Of a stretch of DNA of 33,362 nt, positions 25,891-33,340 are shown piece by piece. The stretch comes from Phycisphaerae bacterium (GTDB lineage Bacteria > Planctomycetota > Phycisphaerae > Phycisphaerales > SM1A02): positions 1 to 33,362 of the forward strand of contig PKCS01000016.1 of the NCBI GenBank assembly GCA_002862305.1. The letters are read 5' to 3'. The position numbers were made by a program, and so were the translations under genes. Under the pieces are notes generated by a model, which saw only the letters and a program-made list of their open reading frames with translations, did no database searches and was not told the DNA's origin. The stretch's first letter is position 1, and each line of letters begins with the position of its first letter.

Positions 25891-25964
25891 CACCCCGGGG
25901 AAGATTCGAACTTCCGACCTGCGGATTAGAAGTCCGCTGCTCTATCCAGCTGAGCTACCGGGGC
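25891..25964 (-). tRNA. tRNA-Arg, anticodon TCT
   Basis: Read on the minus strand, the acceptor GCCCCGG pairs with CCGGGGT (G-U at the first pair). The D-arm TAGCTCAGCTGGATAGAGC, anticodon stem GCGGA/TCCGC with loop CTTCTAA, and T-arm GGAAG/CTTCC with loop TTCGAAT are all intact. The anticodon TCT reads AGA and possibly AGG. The 3' CCA is not encoded. It lies 61 bp downstream of tRNA-Glu. Confidence 0.95.
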
Positions 25965-25988
25965 AGTGGTCGCACTATAGAACGTACA

Positions 25989-26020
25989 GGCCGGCGACGC
26001 CTCGGGAGGCGTCGCCGGCC
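25989..26020 (-). terminator. Perfect 14-bp hairpin between the two tRNA genes
   Basis: GGCCGGCGACGCCT pairs exactly with AGGCGTCGCCGGCC around a 4-nt loop. It starts 5 nt past the 3' end of tRNA-Glu, where a terminator or processing hairpin would sit. The following minus-strand bases (TGTACGTTC) are not a real U-tract, so strong intrinsic termination is doubtful. A TATAGT word at 25974-25979 could be the -10 of tRNA-Arg. Confidence 0.55.
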
Positions 26021-26025
26021 TTGGA

Positions 26026-26100
26026 TGACCCCTAGGGGATTCGAACCCCTGTTACCAGGATGAGAACCTGGTGTCCTGGACCTGACTAGACGAAGGGGCC
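26026..26100 (-). tRNA. tRNA-Glu, anticodon CTC
   Basis: On the minus strand, acceptor GGCCCCT pairs with AGGGGTC (G-U at the second pair). U8 is followed by the D-arm GTCTAGTCAGGTCCAGGAC. The anticodon stem CCAGG/CCTGG encloses TTCTCAT, giving anticodon CTC (GAG codons). The T-arm AGGGG/CCCCT holds TTCGAAT. TAACAGGGGTTCGAATCCCC is as in E. coli tRNA-Glu. The 3' CCA is not encoded. Confidence 0.95.
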
Positions 26101-26135
26101 TGGACGTGAACCCGGAAGTGTAGCCGTCCCGCCCC

Positions 26136-26915
26136 TCAACCGCCAGCATTCGGCGTGGAATCCGCCGTGCGGGACGCCGCGACCGCCAGATTGCGCAGCA
26201 GGCGCACCCGGTGCTCCGGATCGCAGTGCAGCGCGGGGGCGGGGACCCGCTCGCTGATCGGCAGGGGGGCCTCCGGATCCACCGGCATCGGGTGCCTCAG
26301 GCGCATCGCGCTGGCCTCGATCAGCCCGAACCCGCGCGGCAGCTCGCTTCGGCGGAGCAGGCCGCTGGGGGTGAACAGGTAGAGGTGATCGGCCAGCCGG
26401 TACCGACTCATCAGGCCGAACTTGGTCTCGCCGTGCAGTCGCTTCTCGACCCGGCGCAGTTCCCGGACCACCCTGCGGTAGGAATCGATCCGGCTGGCCG
26501 CGAAGTCCCAGGTCTCGAGCTCCGGGAAGAGCGCGCTCCCGCCCCGGCGCAGGTGGGGTTCACGGGGCTTGATCCGCTGCTCCTCGATCTCCGCCCGGCG
26601 ACGTTCGAGGTGTTCACGGGTGCGCACCAGCGAGGCCTGGTCCGCGTCGTCGCGGAGGAAGTCGGACCGGGACTGCTTGCACTCCACCAGGATCGTTCGG
26701 CCGCGGCCGGTCCCGCGCTCCCCCGCCTCCGCCTCGAAGAGCGGTCCCTGCGGGCCCGACCGACCCTCGTCGCCCTCGAACCATCCGGCCACGTCCACCC
26801 GCCAGCGCGAGAGGGGGCAGCGCACCTCCACCGCGACCGCGCTGCATCCCAGGCGCCGCAGCCATTCGACGGCCAATCGCTTCAGTTCACGATGCTGGAT
26901 GGTCTCACCGGGCAC
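26136..26915 (-). CDS. MmcB-like PD-(D/E)XK nuclease candidate
   Basis: This encodes 259 residues from a GTG at 26915, chosen for a very strong AAGGAGG 6 nt upstream. The longer open frame has no domain content and overlaps the dehydrogenase gene. The core looks like a restriction-endonuclease fold: RWRVDVAGW with Asp41, then TILVECKQSRSDFLRD with Glu78 and Lys80. The order D...ExK followed by SRSDFLRD, and later ADHLYLFTPSGLLRRSELPRGFGLIEA, resembles MmcB-family DNA-repair proteins (VEIKSS-DFR, then CDRFFFA-GL). An arginine-rich helical insert (about 95-165) is extra. It is the last gene of an apparent nuoC-dehydrogenase-nuclease run, 55 bp after the dehydrogenase stop. The nuclease core is likely; the exact function is inferred. 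Confidence 0.65.
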   Translation of the reverse strand: MPGETIQHRELKRLAVEWLRRLGCSAVAVEVRCPLSRWRVDVAGWFEGDEGRSGPQGPLFEAEAGERGTGRGRTILVECKQSRSDFLRDDADQASLVRTREHLERRRAEIEEQRIKPREPHLRRGGSALFPELETWDFAASRIDSYRRVVRELRRVEKRLHGETKFGLMSRYRLADHLYLFTPSGLLRRSELPRGFGLIEASAMRLRHPMPVDPEAPLPISERVPAPALHCDPEHRVRLLRNLAVAASRTADSTPNAGG

Positions 26916-26921
26916 GGGACG

Positions 26922-26928
26922 CCTCCTT
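26922..26928 (-). promoter_or_regulatory. Strong ribosome-binding site that decides the GTG start of the nuclease gene
   Basis: AAGGAGG on the minus strand with a 6-nt spacer to GTG at 26915. It rules out the longer frame that would begin inside the upstream dehydrogenase gene. Confidence 0.7.
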
Positions 26929-26970
26929 GCGCACCGATCGGAGCGGGCCCGCCGCCGGGCCCGCCAGTGG

Positions 26971-28113
26971 TCAGTCGCGCGATTCGAGGCGCGCGTCGTA
27001 GTTGACGTCCCGCTCGGCGAGGCCGGCGAGGACCTTGTCGAGGACACCCTCGTCGGTCGCGATGTGCTCGGGGGCGAAGACCCCGTGCCGGGTGATCGTG
27101 CCGTCGAGCATGAGCCGCGCCACGACCGTGCAGGTGAAGCCGGTGGTCCGGGCCATGCTCGAGAAGCCGGTCCCGGGGTCCATCGCGTCGAAGAGGTCCC
27201 AGCGGAACCGGGTCGGGACCCCGTCGAGGTCTCCTTCCACGGTGACCCGCATCACGGTGAGGTCCTCCTCCAAGGGCTCGTAGGTCCACTTGGGGAAGAG
27301 CAGCTTCGCGAGCAGGGCGCGGGGGCGGACCATCACGCCCTCGACCTCGACCGGTTCCTCGCTGAAGAGGCCGGCGTCGCGCAGGGCGGCGGCGAGGGCG
27401 ATGTGCCCGGGGTAGCGGAGGGTCTTCTCGCGCATGTGGGGGACGTCGAGGGTCTCGGCGAGGGAACGCAGTCCGTCGGTGTTGAACGCCTCCAGGGTGC
27501 CGACCCCGGGGAACTCGATCGGTTCCGGCTCGGAGAGCGCTTCCTTGATGACGATCTCCCCGTGCTCCACCACGCGGGAGGGGCGGACGTACTCCTCGAT
27601 CACGTCGTAGGGGGAGAAGCCGGCCTTGTACTCCCAGGGCGCGTAGCGTTCCCGGGGGACGCCCCCGACCAGGATCTCGACGCGTTCCGCGTGGTCGAGC
27701 TTCGAGACCCCCCAGCTCGAGAGCATGTTGCTCATCCCGGGGGCCACCCCGCAGTCGGCGACCACCGTGGTCTCGTGCTCCCGGGCGAGGGCGTCCAGGT
27801 CGAGGAAGTCCTCGGTCATGAACGAGATGTCGCACATCGGGGTCCCGGTCCGGATCACGGTCTCCAGCGACCGGTAGCCCATGGCGCTCGGGAGGGCGCC
27901 GATCACGATGTCGTGTTCCTCCGCGAGGGCGGTCACCACCGCCGCGTCCGAGCAGTCCAGTTCGCGCGCCTCGATCCGCGCTCGCCCCGCGACCTGTTCC
28001 AGTGCGGCCGCCGAGGGGTCCGCCACCACCACCTCGAAGTCGTCCGACCCGGCGAGGTCCATCGCCATGACCGATCCCACCTTGCCACAACCGAGTACCA
28101 CCGCCTTGGGCAT
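26971..28113 (-). CDS. Lysine 6-dehydrogenase-like / saccharopine dehydrogenase family protein
   Basis: This encodes 380 residues; GGAAGG lies upstream of the ATG. The N-terminal Rossmann motif is AVVLGCGKVGSVMAMDLA (4-21), with VVVADPS as the second strand. VIGALPSAMGYRSLE, CDISFMTEDFLDL, VVADCGVAPGMSNML and EYVRPSRVVEHGE follow in the order found in lysine 6-dehydrogenases. TLRYPGHIALAAALRDAGLF matches their C-terminal substrate domain. The family oxidises L-lysine at the epsilon-amine with NAD(P), giving piperideine-6-carboxylate, so lysine breakdown is the likely role; other saccharopine-dehydrogenase-family activities cannot be excluded. It is predicted cytoplasmic. It starts 30 bp after the nuoC stop, so it probably shares the nuoC transcript. 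The pathway partners (for example a semialdehyde dehydrogenase) are not in the window. Confidence 0.82.
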   Translation of the reverse strand: MPKAVVLGCGKVGSVMAMDLAGSDDFEVVVADPSAAALEQVAGRARIEARELDCSDAAVVTALAEEHDIVIGALPSAMGYRSLETVIRTGTPMCDISFMTEDFLDLDALAREHETTVVADCGVAPGMSNMLSSWGVSKLDHAERVEILVGGVPRERYAPWEYKAGFSPYDVIEEYVRPSRVVEHGEIVIKEALSEPEPIEFPGVGTLEAFNTDGLRSLAETLDVPHMREKTLRYPGHIALAAALRDAGLFSEEPVEVEGVMVRPRALLAKLLFPKWTYEPLEEDLTVMRVTVEGDLDGVPTRFRWDLFDAMDPGTGFSSMARTTGFTCTVVARLMLDGTITRHGVFAPEHIATDEGVLDKVLAGLAERDVNYDARLESRD

Positions 28114-28143
28114 CAGTGCCGCCTTCCTTCCGTCACGGGCCGG

Positions 28144-28701
28144 TCAGCGCGATTCGCGGCCCAGGGTCTTGTAGTGCTCTCGCTCGCCGCGGCCGCGCAG
28201 CGGGTAGTCCTTGCGGAGGGGGTGGCCCGGGAAGTCCCGCCAGGTGAGGATCCGCCTCATGTCGGGGTGGTTCCGGAAGCGGATCCCGTACATGTCGAAG
28301 GTCTCTCGCTCCGGCCATTCCGCCCCGGGCCAGATGTCGGTGACCGAATCGACCTCCAGCTCCGGGTCGAAATCGATCCCGCTGGTGTCCACGCTGGGAT
28401 CGAGGAACGTCTTGATGGTCAGCCGGGTGTCGTGCCGGGAACTGGCGAGCAGGTAGACCACCGCGAAGCGCCCCGGGGTCTCGACCGGGTAGTCCAGGTA
28501 GTCCACGCCCAGCACGTGGGAGAGGAAGTCGTAGCCGCACTCCGGGGAGTCCCTCAGGAAGCGGGCGACCTCGTGGAGCTTCTCGCGGGGGACCACCAGG
28601 GTCGTCATCCCCCTGAACTCGGAGGCCTTGAGGCCGACGTCGGGGAACGCCTCCTTGACGAACGGCAGGCTTGGATGATCGAGCACTGGCTTGGCGGACA
28701 T
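28144..28701 (-). CDS. nuoC: NADH-quinone oxidoreductase subunit C
   Basis: This encodes 185 residues. The start at 28701 (MSAKPVLDH) is preceded by GAGGA; the upstream ATG at 28758 adds a non-homologous tail. The family pattern is complete: [57 protein letters not shown] and [27 protein letters not shown]. NuoC is a peripheral-arm subunit of complex I. It is normally flanked by nuoB and nuoD, but here it follows a PEP-CTERM gene and precedes a lysine dehydrogenase-like gene, so the complex I genes of this organism are split. It may also be an extra copy. The length is normal for an unfused NuoC. Confidence 0.93.
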   Translation of the reverse strand: MSAKPVLDHPSLPFVKEAFPDVGLKASEFRGMTTLVVPREKLHEVARFLRDSPECGYDFLSHVLGVDYLDYPVETPGRFAVVYLLASSRHDTRLTIKTFLDPSVDTSGIDFDPELEVDSVTDIWPGAEWPERETFDMYGIRFRNHPDMRRILTWRDFPGHPLRKDYPLRGRGEREHYKTLGRESR

Positions 28702-28758
28702 GGGTGACTTCCTCGAAGGGTGCCGGTGATCGTCCGACACGTGCCCAGATGGTAGCAA

Positions 28759-28787
28759 GGCCTCCGGTCGATGGTCGACCGGAGGCC
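28759..28787 (-). terminator. Hairpin terminator after the PEP-CTERM-like gene
   Basis: GGCCTCCGGTCGA pairs perfectly with TCGACCGGAGGCC (13 bp) around a 3-nt loop, about 55 nt past the stop of the gene at 28841-29530 and 58 nt before the nuoC start. TTGCTACC follows on the minus strand. Its position separates the two units. Confidence 0.65.
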
Positions 28788-28840
28788 CTTGATTGTACGT
28801 GAATCGAGTTGGTGGACGGCACTCAGACCGTCGAGGTCAC

Positions 28841-29530
28841 TCAGTTGCGTCGTCGACGCGCCGCGAGTCCACCCAGACCCATGAGGGCCAGCACGCCGGG
28901 CGCGGGAATCACGTTGGCCGTGAGGGTGGCCGGACTGAAGGGGCCGCCGGGGTAGGTGAACGTCAAGCTGTCGAAGTCGGCGATGTCCGCCGCCCAGTGG
29001 GTGCCGAGCGGGATGCCCACGTCGGGAATCCCCCAGCCGTTGACGGGCCATTCGAGTCCATCGGTGATGTTCAGGATCAAGCCGCCACCGATGTAGTCGG
29101 CGGAGCCGGACATGATGGTGCTGTAGATCGTGCTGGAGTCACCGGGCGTGAGGGCATAGGAAAGTCGCCAGTCCACGGTGGCGGCATCCGTCAGTTCCTC
29201 GCCCATGAAATAGGGGCGAAGCTCGTCGCCGCTCCCGGGAATGGCGAAATCGATGATGTAGTGCTCGGGATCGAGGTAGTCCCCGAGGTAGTCACCGAAT
29301 CCAAGCGTCACGTCCTGGTCGGGGATGTTGTCCCCGTCGAGGTCGAGGTGCGCGACATCGAGGTCGTAGAGAATGCTGAAGGTATCGTTCAACTGGAACG
29401 ACGACCCACTCAGCGGGTTCAAGGTCGTGTTGAAGTTCGAGATATCCGCCGAGGCCGTGCTGCCTGCGGCCAGCCCGAGTACGGCAGTGGTCACGATGCA
29501 TCCGGCGGATGCTGAAGGGAGTCGAAACAT
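28841..29530 (-). CDS. Exported PEP-CTERM-like protein of unknown function
   Basis: This encodes 229 residues. The start at 29530 gives a signal peptide (CIVTTAVLGLAAGSTASA, cut near ASA-D). The body is beta-rich and acidic, with a calcium-loop-like DLDGDNIPDQD near residue 65. The end, IPAPGVLALMGLGGLAARRRRN, is the tripartite PEP-CTERM-type sorting signal (P-x-P motif, hydrophobic helix, Arg cluster), used for exosortase-dependent surface or matrix delivery in planctomycetes and others. No exosortase is in the window. It is probably transcribed alone: a candidate promoter lies at 29612-29640 and a strong hairpin follows it. The rest of the protein resembles nothing I recognise. Confidence 0.82.
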   Translation of the reverse strand: MFRLPSASAGCIVTTAVLGLAAGSTASADISNFNTTLNPLSGSSFQLNDTFSILYDLDVAHLDLDGDNIPDQDVTLGFGDYLGDYLDPEHYIIDFAIPGSGDELRPYFMGEELTDAATVDWRLSYALTPGDSSTIYSTIMSGSADYIGGGLILNITDGLEWPVNGWGIPDVGIPLGTHWAADIADFDSLTFTYPGGPFSPATLTANVIPAPGVLALMGLGGLAARRRRN

Positions 29531-29611
29531 GAGAAACTCACACTTTCTCCCAATTCCCAGCCCTGATTCACGTTGTCGGAGTCGTCTCTCTCTCAGAAGA
29601 CTCGTGATGTC

Positions 29612-29640
29612 ATCATCCACGGATCCAGCGGCGTTTTCAA
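29612..29640 (-). promoter_or_regulatory. Candidate sigma-70-type promoter of the PEP-CTERM-like gene
   Basis: On the minus strand TTGAAA (29635-29640) and GATGAT (29612-29617) are 17 bp apart, five and four matches to the consensus boxes. It would give a leader of roughly 75 nt before the ATG at 29530. This is sequence resemblance only. Confidence 0.4.
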
Positions 29641-29668
29641 CGCTTGGTTCCGGTTTTTCCCGCCCTTT

Positions 29669-31264
29669 TCAGTGTCGGAAGTGGCGGACTCCGGTCAGAA
29701 GGCAGGTCACGCCCCTCTGGTCGCAGAGCTCGAACGTCTCCGAGTCTCGTTTCGAGCCTCCCGGGTGGATCAGGCATTGAACTCCCGCTTCGATGAGCAG
29801 GGCCGGGCCGTCGGAAAACGGGAAGAATGCGTCACTCGCGGAGATGACCGGACTGCCATCGCCGGCTCCGAGTCGCTCCCCGGCCTTCTCGATCGCGATC
29901 CGGCAGGAGGCGACGCGGTCCATCTGTCCCGCTCCGGCCCCCAGCAGCGCGCCACCACGGCCGATGCAGACGGCGTTGGACTTGAGGTGCTTGACCACGG
30001 TGGAGAGCATCCCGGCGTCCGCCAGCATCTCCGGGGTGGGAGCGGGGCCGGCGGTGTGCCTGAATTCGTCCGGCTGGACCGGGGCTCGATCCTGTTCCTG
30101 GGCGAGCAGGCCGCCGGGGATGCTTCGGTACATGACCTCCCCGCGATTCGCCCGCAGCAGGTCGCCGGTGGCGAGCAATCGGACGTTCGGCCAGCGTTCG
30201 CCCAGCACCTCGGCCGCCTTCGGGGTGAAGCTCCTCGCGATCACCACCTCGAGGAAGCGGGATTCCTCGACCATGCATGCGGCGAGACGATCATCGACCT
30301 CGCAGGAGATCGCCACGATGCCACCGTAGGCGGCCATCGGATCGCCGGCATGGGCACGGGTGAATGCCTCGGTCGCGTCGGTGCGCACCGCGGCGCCGCA
30401 GGGGTTGGTGTGCTTGATCACCGCGACGCTGGTCGACGCCGGATCCAGGTCCCGGAGGTCCTGCACCAGTTCCATCGCGGCCGCGGCGTCGAGGATGTTG
30501 TTGTAGGAAAGGGGCTTCCCCCTCAGTTGCTCGGCGGAGGCGAGGTCCGCGCCACTGGGCGCCGGATCCGCGTAGAGCATGGCTCGCTGGTGGGGGTTCT
30601 CGCCGTAGCGGAGGCTCTGGCGGGCGATGAACGAGAGTCGCAGGACGTCGGGGAACCGGGCTTCCGACTGGTGCCCCATCCAGGCGCTGATCGCCGCGTC
30701 GTACTCCGCGGTCCGGCTGAAGGCCGCGGCCGCGAAGTCCGCTCGCAGCTCCCGGGTGGTGTGGCAGTCCTGGCTCTTGAGCTCGTTGATGAGTCGGTCG
30801 TACTGGTCGCTGCTGGTCACGACCGTCACGAAGTCGTGATTCTTCGCCGCGGAGCGGAGCATCGAGGGCCCGCCGATGTCGATCTGCTCGATCGCCTGCT
30901 TGGTGGTGACGTCCGGCTCCCGGATCGTCCGTTCGAACGGGTAGAGGTTGACGCAGACCAGGTCGATCGGCTCGATCCCGTGTTCATCCATGGCCCGGAC
31001 GTGGCTGGCCTCGTCCCGTCGCGCGAGAACCGCGCCGTGGATCCGCGGGTGCAGCGTCTTGACCCGGCCGTCCATCATCTCCGGGAACCCGGTCACCGAG
31101 TCGACGGTCCGCACCGTGATCCCCGCCTCCTCGAGCGCCCTCGCGGTGCCACCGGTGGAGACCAGCTCCACGCCCAGCGAGTCGAGGGCCTGGGCGAAGG
31201 GGATGAGGTCGGTCTTGTCGCTGACCGAGATGAGGGCCCTGCGCACGGGGGCGAGATCCGTCAT
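29669..31264 (-). CDS. purH: Bifunctional AICAR transformylase / IMP cyclohydrolase
   Basis: This encodes 531 residues; AAGGA lies 7 nt before the ATG at 31264. The cyclohydrolase domain (about 1-200) has ALISVSDKTDL, VSTGGTARALEEAG and DGRVKTLHPRIHG. The transformylase domain has RYGENPHQ (220-226) and KHTNPCGAA with Lys284-His285, then AYGGIVAISCEVD and SDAFFPFSDGP. Near the end, residues 500-504 read HPGGS, where many orthologues have QPGGS. It catalyses the last two steps of IMP synthesis in the cytoplasm. It is 53 bp downstream of the PQQ-propeller lipoprotein gene, in the same direction; whether they share a transcript is unclear. The length is as expected. Confidence 0.97.
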   Translation of the reverse strand: MTDLAPVRRALISVSDKTDLIPFAQALDSLGVELVSTGGTARALEEAGITVRTVDSVTGFPEMMDGRVKTLHPRIHGAVLARRDEASHVRAMDEHGIEPIDLVCVNLYPFERTIREPDVTTKQAIEQIDIGGPSMLRSAAKNHDFVTVVTSSDQYDRLINELKSQDCHTTRELRADFAAAAFSRTAEYDAAISAWMGHQSEARFPDVLRLSFIARQSLRYGENPHQRAMLYADPAPSGADLASAEQLRGKPLSYNNILDAAAAMELVQDLRDLDPASTSVAVIKHTNPCGAAVRTDATEAFTRAHAGDPMAAYGGIVAISCEVDDRLAACMVEESRFLEVVIARSFTPKAAEVLGERWPNVRLLATGDLLRANRGEVMYRSIPGGLLAQEQDRAPVQPDEFRHTAGPAPTPEMLADAGMLSTVVKHLKSNAVCIGRGGALLGAGAGQMDRVASCRIAIEKAGERLGAGDGSPVISASDAFFPFSDGPALLIEAGVQCLIHPGGSKRDSETFELCDQRGVTCLLTGVRHFRH

Positions 31265-31317
31265 GTGGGATTCCTTGAACCGGGGCCTCGAGGGGAGGGT
31301 CCGGATCGGGTGGGGGG

Positions 31318-32652
31318 TTAGTTTCTCGGGTCCAGCCTCTGGACCCGGCCGTTGCGGTTGGAGACCAGGAGCACCTTCCGGCCGGCGTTGTCCACCGTGG
31401 CCTGGACGTGGTCCACGTTGTCCAGGCGGACCTCCAGGCGGATGGTCCCGTTCGTGGAGTCGATCCGACTCAGCCGCCGGGTGTCCTCGTTCCAGACGAG
31501 GAGGTCGTCCCCGAGGACCGTGACCACCTCGCCGCGGACGTTCGGGTTCCGCCAGAGAAGCCGGCCCTGCGGCGTGTTCCCCGGCTCCGAGGCCAGGCAC
31601 AACATGCCACCATCGCCCGCTACCTGCACGACCCGGTCGCCGAGGGGCAACGGACTGCCGGTGAGCGGGGTCTCCGAGAAGTACCTCCAGCGCTGGGTGC
31701 CGGTCTCCGAATCGAAGCAGAGGACGCGCTGTCCGTTGTCCGCGCAGAAGAACATCCCGTCGCTCATTGCGGGACCGTACTTGAAGCCCGCATTGAGCTG
31801 CTTCGTCCAGACCCGCTTGGCGGTGTTGGAGTCGAAGACCCCGACCCGCCCGTCGACGGAAGTGGCGCCCGTTCGGTTCCCCTGCTGCGCCAGCAACCCG
31901 GCGATCCGGCTGTCGAGACCGTTCGCCTTGAGCTCGAAGCCCACCGGGATGTTGTGCCAGATCAGCCGTCCCCTGGCGGTCCCGTAGATGATGTACTCGC
32001 CGACCTTCATGGATTCGGTCGCAGGGAGCTGCGCGAGGTTCTGTCGGCCGACCTGCAGCCCGGTATCCGAGCCGATCAGGTACAGGTCCGTGTCCGTGGT
32101 CACCAGGAGCAGGTCCTCGCTCTCGAGGTAGAAGCGCGCGACCCCCATGATCTTCTCCCGGGAGGGAATCGGCGCCTCGTGCCAGAGCAGCTCGCCGCTG
32201 GAGGCCCCGAACACGGTCATCGCGTTCATCCGATCGATCACGACCACGTCGTCGCCGGCAAGGACGACCCGCTTCACCCCCCCCGATCCCCGGGTGGGGA
32301 TCCGCTGCTGCCAGCCGGCCCGCATGCCCAGTTGCTTGGCCGTCTCGGCGTCCACCAGTCGGACCGGACCCGCATCGGCGGTCGCTCGCTTGGGTGGCGT
32401 CACGGGGCGAACGGTCGATGCGGCGGTCGCGGCCCTGGTCGGGGCGGTCGCCGTACCGGCCGGTGCGGGTGGGGGTGGGGTCCTGATCGCAGCCGCCTTC
32501 GACTCGGCGGGAGGCCGGTAGCGTCCGGGGCGGTTGGGATTCTTGCAGCCGGCGAACCCGACCGCGACCACCGCCACGACCGACGCGCCGAGGACGCCCC
32601 GGACGATCGAACTGGTTCTTCGCACCTGAATTCCCGTGGGGGCCTGTGCCAT
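31318..32652 (-). CDS. PQQ-like beta-propeller lipoprotein
   Basis: This encodes 444 residues. The start at 32652 is preceded by AGGAGA and yields a signal with lipobox GFAGC (Cys36), so the protein is probably lipid-anchored. A low-complexity P/A/T/R linker (about 40-95) leads to propeller blades with repeated patterns: VVVIDRMNAMTVFGASSGELLW, DLYLIGSDTGLQVG, VGVFDSNTAKRVW, VLCFDSETGTQRW and LSRIDSTNGTIRL. Each has the W/G-containing strand of PQQ-type repeats, as in BamB. The PQQ cofactor itself is not implied. A role in outer-membrane assembly by analogy with BamB is possible but unproven; planctomycetes have many such propellers. It lies between ribE and purH, 79 bp after the ribE stop. 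Confidence 0.83.
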   Translation of the reverse strand: MAQAPTGIQVRRTSSIVRGVLGASVVAVVAVGFAGCKNPNRPGRYRPPAESKAAAIRTPPPPAPAGTATAPTRAATAASTVRPVTPPKRATADAGPVRLVDAETAKQLGMRAGWQQRIPTRGSGGVKRVVLAGDDVVVIDRMNAMTVFGASSGELLWHEAPIPSREKIMGVARFYLESEDLLLVTTDTDLYLIGSDTGLQVGRQNLAQLPATESMKVGEYIIYGTARGRLIWHNIPVGFELKANGLDSRIAGLLAQQGNRTGATSVDGRVGVFDSNTAKRVWTKQLNAGFKYGPAMSDGMFFCADNGQRVLCFDSETGTQRWRYFSETPLTGSPLPLGDRVVQVAGDGGMLCLASEPGNTPQGRLLWRNPNVRGEVVTVLGDDLLVWNEDTRRLSRIDSTNGTIRLEVRLDNVDHVQATVDNAGRKVLLVSNRNGRVQRLDPRN

Positions 32653-32731
32653 GCTGCTGTCTCCTGGTTTGCCGGTTTGCGGGGTACGGATCCCACCCAG
32701 AACCCCAGTATCCGGACCCGGCAGGGGGGCG

Positions 32732-33340
32732 TCAACCTGAGCGCATTCCACCCCGCTCGAGCAGCTTGGCGACCATCCTCGCCAGGCAGTCGGACTCGAG
32801 GTTGACGGGATCGCCCTCCCCGAGTCGGTCGAGGGTGGTTCGTTCGAGGGTCTCCGGAATCAGGGCCACCTCCACCACCGTCCCGTCGAGTTCGGCGACG
32901 GTCAGCGACACGCCGTCGATGGTGATCGATCCCTTCTCGATCAGGTAGCCGCCCACGACGTCCGGGACCTCGACCTTCAGGATCCATCCCCGATCGGACT
33001 CCTCCCGGTTCGAGAGCACGCGCCCCATCCCCTCCACGTGGCCCTGGACGAGGTGTCCGCCCAGCAGGGTGGTGGGAGTCGCCGCATGTTCCAGGTTGAC
33101 GCCGCTTCCCGTGGGCATGGCCCCGAGCGTGGTGAGCCCGAGCGTGGTCTCCACCGCGTCGAACAGGAGCCTGGACCCCTCGTTCTCCACCACCGTCAGG
33201 CAGCAACCGCTGATCGCGATCGACTCGCCGCGCTCCGCCCGATGGTCCCAGCCCTCGAGGTTGACCACGATCCGGGCGCCTTCCGGCTGCGCGATCCGAT
33301 CCTCGAGGGTCCCGACGTGCTGTACCAGTCCTGTGAACAT
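32732..33340 (-). CDS. ribE: Riboflavin synthase alpha chain
   Basis: This encodes 202 residues from the ATG at 33340, with a weak ribosome-binding site. The start MFTGLVQHVG is diagnostic. The protein has the two lumazine-binding repeats: ISGCCLTVV with NLEHA in the first, then GGHLVQGHVEGMG linking to the second, which has IDGVSLTVAEL and IPETLERTTL. It dismutates two 6,7-dimethyl-8-ribityllumazine molecules to riboflavin. No other rib gene is in the window, and I see no FMN riboswitch in the 22 bases left upstream. The length is normal. Confidence 0.96.
   Translation of the reverse strand: MFTGLVQHVGTLEDRIAQPEGARIVVNLEGWDHRAERGESIAISGCCLTVVENEGSRLLFDAVETTLGLTTLGAMPTGSGVNLEHAATPTTLLGGHLVQGHVEGMGRVLSNREESDRGWILKVEVPDVVGGYLIEKGSITIDGVSLTVAELDGTVVEVALIPETLERTTLDRLGEGDPVNLESDCLARMVAKLLERGGMRSG

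Noticed and set aside
25880-25894. An extra GGTTCGAAC T-loop-like sequence next to tRNA-Arg, suggesting a tRNA fragment
   Set aside because: The flanking stem does not pair and no anticodon or acceptor arm accompanies it; it is probably chance.
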